The notes beneath the pieces were generated by a model. That model worked only from the letters and a program-made list of their open reading frames with translations, searched no databases and had not been told where the DNA came from. Positions 57,094-64,000 of a DNA stretch of 64,000 bases are shown here, one piece after another. Position numbers and translations under genes: made by a program. Location of the stretch: assembly GCA_027924585.1 (NCBI GenBank), contig BSBM01003398.1, positions 92,800 through 156,799 on the forward strand, in the 5' to 3' direction. The number at the start of each line of letters is the position of its first letter. Positions within the stretch are counted from its first letter, which is position 1. This DNA comes from Larix kaempferi. Its lineage: Eukaryota > Streptophyta > Pinopsida > Pinales > Pinaceae.

Positions 57094-59881
57094 TAGCCTG
57101 AAAGAAGGCATGGTATGGCATGTATGACACTTGTTGCACTTGCGATGCTTGGGATTGATATAGCAAAAACCAGTCATCGTATCACTTTCGTTATAAATCC
57201 ATTTTGGAGAAGTTTTCGGATCTGAAACTTCTACAGGTCGAAGATCAGATCCCCATGTACCTTGTGTCCAAAGGACAACTTCTAATTCATTGTACTTTGC
57301 GTTTTATGATCTGTACAATATAGGGTTTATGCCTCTTCCATATCTGAGTCATAAACAGGTGACCTTGGAAAAAAGGTCATAACTTGGGCTAGGAAGCTCC
57401 AAATGAAATTTTGTAAAAAGTGACAGGTAGTGCACGGATTGTACTTTATCAAGTAACTTTTTCAAAGGCCGAAACTGAACCAGTGACACGTAGCACTCCG
57501 TACAAGTTCACTCTCATGTTTTATCCCATAAACAGGTCACATTGCAACACTTGGCATAACTCTCTCTCAAAAAATCCATTTGAGGTCAGACCTGTGGGGT
57601 TGGAAAGATGACAGGTCGGGATATCACAAGAAAAGTTTTCAGACCCTGAGGATCGAAAAGTTCGGAGTTACACTAGAAACAATCAGGTACATATTTCTGT
57701 CAAAACATAATTATTTTTTAGCACCTTCATTCATGGCTTCCGGAATTTAGGGTTTCTGAAAAAGTTGGAATTTTTGTAATCGGAGACCATGGCTGAATGC
57801 TACTCATCAAAATCGAAATTTAGAGACCCAGATCAGAATTTTTGGATGGGCAGAAGGCCGGGCTCGATCAGACCCTAGTTCGGGACTTTGATTAGAAAAG
57901 TGGAAAATTAGGGCTTCTGCAAAAACGGGAATTTTTGAAATCTGTGACCACGGCTGGAAGCTCCTCAGAAAAATAGAAGCTTAGAGCTTTGGGTCGAACC
58001 TTTTGATTAGGCAGAAGGGTGGGCTTTATCAAACCCTAGTTCGGGGTCATGTCCAGTGAATCCGGAAGTTTCAAAGGCAAATTTGAGGGGTGAAACTTTG
58101 CAGTTTTCAAACTCTGAGTATACCAGCTTGATCAACTCATCGAGGCTCATATTTCTATCCTTTCGGAAGTTTGAAATTCAAGGTTTGAATTTTTAGGGTT
58201 TCTCTGACAAACCCTAATCCAGCTCCAGATCCAGTTCCTGCAAATCAAGTGGATTGGGTTAATCCTAGAAGAGAATGGATTGGTCACTTGCATAAGTGAA
58301 GAAGTTGTTGTTTCAGAGGGAGATGAGGCTAAGGCCTTACATAAGAAGATTACAAGCAATCTCGATGGGTATGACTTATCCAGGTATGTTTCGAGATTTG
58401 TTCATGATTAAGTTTATTGTATGTTTGTCTTCATATTACTACGGTTAGTACAATCTTGATTAAATTTAGACTTGTCGTATAACCTTAATAAAATTATGAA
58501 TACATGATAGAAGATATTCATTGATTAAGGTTTTGACACTTATGATTGTACTAATGCATTGTGATGTTGTATGAGGTTTATGTTGTTCACTAACATGAAA
58601 GGTACACCAAGAAAGACAAATCATGTTCTACTTCAAGATTATATGATCATGGTGACATGAAGACAAAGATTCATCCATTGTCATGGATCACATAGAAGAT
58701 CTACTTACGAGGTATGTATAACTTGGTTCTACAATGGTCAACTTATGAGACATACAGTTTACTAGCACAAGTCATTGAAGAGAACCAGAAGACATCATGC
58801 GGGTATGTTAGACACAGCTAACATAGTAATCCAGGTATGTTTTTCCTATATCAAGTTAGAATCTTACCTTGTGTTAGGATCCCTTATATAAGTATACTTT
58901 GTATGATTGGTTATGTTTATTCATAAAGTTAGAAATGTAAGTAATCAAGGGTTTATGCATATTATGTCTCTTATCTTGATTGATGATTTGACTAACCAGA
59001 AGAGTCCTATGATCAAATAAGAATATGCATGAGTAAAAGAAGTCTTCCCTGAAACCTTGAATACTAATGTTTATTATCTGTGTTTGAAATGATCATGACT
59101 ATACATGTTTAAGATTATTGTGTTTTGATAGTATTAAGATTATACTAATGAATGTGTGATTATGTATGAGACCTCGAGGATAACACAATGATGATACTAA
59201 TAAGCATGAATAGTGATTAAGGATGGATAAAGTTCAAGGACAAGTAATCCAGGAAGCAAAGATCAAGAGAGAGAACACTTCAGTAGTATCTGCAAGGATG
59301 CAGATATTCAGAGGAAGTCGACCACTTCTCACAATCCACATCAGAATGGAGTTGCAAAGATTCAGAGGGAGTCCACCCAACAACCAAACAAAGATAAGTA
59401 TTTGAATTGTCATTTCTTACATATTTGTTTGTTTAAATAATGTTGTTCAATGATGTTTATGCTTATGGTCTTAAACTTAGGTTGTGTATTATGCATATTA
59501 GAATAATTGCATTAATGAACAGTATACTACTAATATGCATGTGATGGGTAAGTGGCCTATGGCACTGTACAACATTCCATTGCTACTTATCTAGAATGAA
59601 ACCTCTTTGCTGACATGTTGGGAGTAATGCAAACTCTTAACAATGTTATGGTAGAGATTGGAAGGCATCTAGAAAGTTAGAGGATATGGATGAATGTTGT
59701 ATTGAAGCATTGGCTAAAATAATTGCATGACTGTATGACATATTTCTTTATGTGTAAGAATTTGTTCTGAAAACTATGAGATGTTTCTAATCATGCAATT
59801 TAACTTGTTTTGTAGGAAAGATTGTATACCTTCACCTACAAAAGAAGGACTACAACATTTGTTCTAGCAACAAAGATATCT
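57094..59881 (+). other. Copia 2 leader and degenerate internal region
   Basis: About 1.2 kb of leader is followed by a short gag remnant at about 58316-58350 (GDEAKALHKK, matching GDEAKAIHKK of copia 1). From about 58350 to 59880 I find no protease or integrase. The stretch is AT-rich and has several GTATGT sites (58383, 58712, 58803, 58834) that look like splice donors. I cannot identify an origin for it. Confidence 0.55.
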
Positions 59882-60730
59882 ATTGAAGATATTGAAATTC
59901 CTAGGATCTGGGATGAAGCAATGGAAGAATGCTATGATTAGTCAATCATGAAGAATGATGTTTGGGATGCAGTCCCAAGACCTGAAGGGAAGTCTGTTGT
60001 GACTTCCAAATGGATCTATAAGATCAAGCATGCTGCAGATGGTAGAATGAAGAAATACAAAACGAGGTTTGTAGCTCGTGGCTTCTCCCAGAAAAAGGGA
60101 TTGAGTATGAAGAGACTTCTACACCTATATCCAGGCACACTTCCATCAGATCAGTACTTGCTATGGCTGCAGTGATGAAATGGAAGAAACACCAGATGGA
60201 TGTCAAGACAGCTTTCTTGAATGGTGTAGTCGAAGAAGAAGTGTATGTGGAGCAGCCACTCGGGTTTGAGACACATGACCAAGAGTCACATGTGTGCAAA
60301 CTGAAGAAATCCCTGTATGGTTTGAAACAGGCAGCCAAGACTTGGTATGGTAGGATAGACAGCTTTCTATCCAATTTGGGCTTTACCAAGAGTAAAGTGG
60401 ATTCCAACCTTTACTACAAGGTTGAGGAAGGAAATCCAGTGATATGTCGATGACCTGTTTATTATAGGTGAAGATAGATTGATTTCCGACACGCAGTGGA
60501 AGCTTGCTGCCAAGTTCGAGATGAAGAACTTGGAGATGATACACTATTTGTTTTTGGCATGGAGGTGTGGCAAAGTGCAAATGGAATCTTCCTTGGACAA
60601 GGGAAGTATGCAATAGAGATCCTGAAGAGGTTCGGGATGATGGACTGCAAGGACATGGCCACACCTATGGCATCGAACCTGAAGCTCCTGTGTGATCCTT
60701 CATCCGAGCCGGTTGATGTCACTATGTATC
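59882..60730 (+). pseudogene. Copia reverse transcriptase, frameshifted and 3'-truncated
   Basis: Three frames together give a plant Ty1/copia reverse transcriptase: NDVWDAVPRPEGKSVVTSKW, KTRFVARGFSQK, then after a shift near 60110 HQMDVKTAFLNGVVEEEVYV, KKSLYGLKQAAKTWY and FTKSKVDSNLYYK. After another shift near 60445 the YVDD active site (about 60444-60456) and DDLFIIGED are readable. The remainder follows to MATPMASNLKLL, with further small shifts. The sequence ends at 60730, where a gypsy LTR begins, so RNase H and the 3' LTR are missing. An in-frame TAG lies at about 59939. Confidence 0.85.
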
Positions 60731-63700
60731 TGTTATCACCTAAACTGTAGTTACCCCTATGGATGTATCCACTCATGGATGGCAATAGGGAAGGGAAACT
60801 CAAAAGGTGCAACCACAATCACCTCGACCTCCAATAGACGGTTGTCACGTCAGTCGAGGCAACCTTCACTTTATGTTATCTAGCCCAGACAACAAAGGGG
60901 GAGACCCGATCTACTCCCGATAGGAGAGATCAAAACCAAGACACCAAATCAAGTTAATTCTAAGTGAAGTAAGGTGTATGGTTTATCCGAGACCTTAGGA
61001 TGAAGTCACAAGACAGGTGAGGGGTTCAATAAGTATAGCTTTGGTTCATTGTTGATGTGAGAGTGACTTATAATAATTAAAGATAAGATCCGGGATTAAA
61101 GTACTAGTCAATGTGAGAAAATCCACTACCTTGGGAACCGTGTCTAATGCAGGGTAGTTTAGGGGTTGAATTGGGGTTAACTAGTACAAGTGACAAGCTT
61201 GATCATGATACACGATGGCATCAAGGGTTTAGTTCACCACACTAAGGTCAAACCACAAGTTAATCCAACAATCTAGGAAAGTCGAATTGACTTGGAGAGA
61301 AACCAGTGCCTTGGGAATTGGGATAATGGAGTCAAAGTAAGGTTAACTTCTGGTTAAGGACTCCTATTGCATGAGACAAGTGGGCAATTAAAGTCTTGAT
61401 GGATGAATAGGTTTAGATCTAGGTTTGACCAAAGTGGACCACAATTCCTTAAAACAAGGAATGCTATCCCCAAGGCAAGTTTTGATGAAATGACACACTA
61501 GGCCTAGGTTTTGAATTATGCCCGTTCCAAATCCACAAAAATCTCATGTACCCATGTCCTAGAAGTGGACAAACCCCCTTCTCCAAGGTGGTGCGACTTT
61601 GCCCAAGAAGGCCTAAAAGTGGGATAAGTGGGGTCAAGACACATCCGCTAGCATCCAAACTTTAGATCCAAGTAGGTTGATCAATGGGGAGTGTGGATCT
61701 ACAATTTCACGACAATCCGATGGCTAGATCTTACTAGATCTGAGTTTAAAGATACCAAGTGGTCCAAAATGGGGGATAAATCCCTTAAAATGTGGAATAG
61801 GGCCCACAAGGTAGAAATCATAAAAGTGACAATCTGGGGGTAGGTTATTGGATGTGTAGATCATGAAACAACTGGGATCTTAACCACCCATCAACTAAAT
61901 CTAGGTCAACTCACCCTCACCAAGAAGTGCACCCTTGCTTGGAGAAGCTAGGTTGGCTTGGGAAGAGGGTCAAATGGAAGCCAATCCTCACCAAACTATA
62001 GATCTGGGATGTCGTGGATGCTATAGAGGTGGGTTTTCAAATTTATACCCAACAACCCACTAGATCTAAGTAGATCTGAGAAAATGCACAATGAGGGTTT
62101 GAAGAAATAAGGGTTTTATCAATTTATGAGCTATGTCAATGGATTTGATCAAGATAAGAGAAACAAACCGGTGGATCTTACCTGGGTAAACTTGTAGATG
62201 CCTTGATGATGATGATCTATGCAAACCCGATCAATTTGAGAAGCTTTGAGGTAGTTTTCTATGCAATCGATTTAGTCCAAGAAGCCAATGCGCCCTCTCT
62301 CCTGCACAACAAACGTCAACAATATCAGATTTGATGTAATCAAGAGATAAGACTAATGCCACAAGAGAAGTAACAGAAAGATAGCATAGATCACAATGAT
62401 ACTAATGATAACCCCCTGATACAAGCAAATGCCAAGAAAGTCGATTTGAAGAAGCCTTGCAAAATCGCCCTTGTTGAAGTCGCCCTCCTGTAAACAAGAC
62501 AATGATTTCCAAAAAAAGATAGATCTTACCACAAATTCCAAATGCTAGGTTGCAATAGACTTTCCAATCACCATCTAAGAACACCAGATGCAAAGGAGAC
62601 CACAAGAATTTCCACAAGAAAGTTTTTCTATACCAAAAATCCAAGAGCCAAAGACCCCTCACAATGAGAAGCTCTCTCCTTTAAATAGGAAGGAGAGGCA
62701 TCAAAATCCTAACCACTTTTTGAATGAGTGGCTAAGATTAAAAGATACAAATGTCTAATCAATGGTTGAGATGAGCTCAACAATAAAATACATGGATCAC
62801 TAATAAAATATAATATAAGTTGGACAAAATCGCCCTAGAAGAGGGGAATCCCACCAAATCATGATGACAAAATATAATAGGAAGCTTATGGTGGGTCCAA
62901 GGAGTAATTTTATCCACCCTTGGTCAATCCCCATAGCACAATAATAATAAAATAGTTATCAATATACCAAATCGTGCCTCTATGGTCAAATCGTAGGTCT
63001 CAAAAGACCTCAAAAATCATCAGAAAGTGCCATAAGTGATGGATGCGGGCCCCGATGAAGCTGAAACTGCTGGAGGTGTGGAAGACATCAATCCATCATC
63101 ACTGATCATTCCATGCCAAGACATTGCTTCAGTAGCCCAAATCGATTTCCTCAATAGCCATTTCTACCAATCCTGAAATGCCTCGGGAAGCGTGAAACTG
63201 CCCCAAACTGCCTCCTGGAGTGCCTGCGCTGTCAAGGTTAGGGCACCAGTGTGTCCGGGAGGGGGGTAATATGATAAAAACAAGTGGCTGGACCACCCCC
63301 TCCAAGCACAGCGCCCTTGGTCAACCGGATAAAAATCACATCTGCCTTCTGACAGGGCCTCCGACAGACCAAAACTGCACTGGAATAGCCTACTGAGGCT
63401 CAATCATCACTGTAAGTGCCCGGAACTGAAAACAAACTGTCTCATTGGACTCAGAAGGTCCAAATCCATCCAATATGTGTACTCATACACCATATGAGTC
63501 TCTGCATGATCAATATATATATCCAATATACCGACACAGGGTAAATAATAATAATCTGTAAATGATCAATACTGCTATAAACCAAAAATCATCATCATAA
63601 CCTTGTAGCTGCTGCATAGAATCATCATATACATGTAAATAGACCATATATCATTTGTCCATATCATCACAAGGTCCAACCATCTCATGTCCTATGGTTG

Positions 63701-64000
63701 ACGATGGTCAAACTAGGTCTAACCAAGTCAACATGACCAAATACAACTCAGACCATCATCGGAAGCTGCTGCAAAGTGTCAAAGGTTAATGCATGCTTTA
63801 CAACTTATTCAAATAACAATTATAACACAAAGTAATCATTACTGGTGATCTAAGTCCAAATATATAATGTCATTAATTATTATTATTACTCAGACTAGAC
63901 TTTCAAGATCATACTCCCTTCACAGTTGTGATCAATTTGCTAGTGAAGGGTGAAGGCTAAAGTAATTGGCTAGGCTAAGGGATGACTTGACTGACTTAAC
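60731..64000 (-). repeat. Gypsy LTR of the B' type, continuing past the window
   Basis: It starts at the U5 edge (TGTTATCACC on the plus strand) inside copia 2 and follows the solo LTR 24485-27750 in the same orientation and order. About 1.2 kb more would be expected beyond the window. It may be a solo LTR or the 3' LTR of a complete minus-strand element. No gene is visible. Confidence 0.85.

Overview
The window is a block of plant nuclear DNA made almost entirely of nested LTR retrotransposons. I recognise no host gene. The evidence for a plant is a Ty3/gypsy element of Tat type (two RNase H domains, a primer site matching the 3' end of plant tRNA-Asp), chromovirus fragments and Ty1/copia fragments primed by initiator tRNA-Met. 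Long LTRs and deep nesting suggest a seed plant with a large genome; I cannot name the species.

Layout. 1-3484: internal region of a non-autonomous gypsy element (A), interrupted by a hAT-like TIR element at 1114-2526. 3485-7583: LTR between A and the next internal region. 7584-11757: internal region of element B. 11758-12284: start of B's 3' LTR. 12285-12894 and 17939-19047: two halves of a decayed chromovirus on the minus strand, split by an LTR plus truncated gag (B', 12895-17938). 19051-20566: LTR and gag of a copia element. 20567-23248: a truncated LTR of the B' type. 23249-54880: a tandem array LTR-C-LTR-D-LTR. Its first LTR is split by a solo LTR (24485-28989, duplication AGTTT) and by a coding-intact autonomous element E (29751-39941, minus, duplication TGTCC). 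54881-56441: partial LTR. 56442-60730: second, truncated copia element. 60731-64000: minus-strand LTR running off the window.

How the parts relate. Only E keeps a complete polyprotein: gag, protease, a second RNase H, reverse transcriptase, a native RNase H without its catalytic aspartates, and a DD35E integrase. A, B, C and D keep gag and sometimes protease, but the reverse transcriptase, RNase H and integrase core are gone, replaced by acidic spacer sequence. A and B keep an integrase-tail-like end. C and D share an unrecognised C-terminal domain. The non-autonomous elements share the primer site and the sequence just before the 3' LTR with E, so mobilisation in trans by an E-like element is plausible.

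The most interesting points: E carries a palindromic 5' LTR, so both of its integrated ends are U5-type, yet it has a matching 5-bp target duplication; the LTR shared by C and D is a chimera of two LTR types; a conserved reading frame runs upstream of the first gag AUG; and a small hairpin lies 52-54 bases from the LTR edge in C, D and E.
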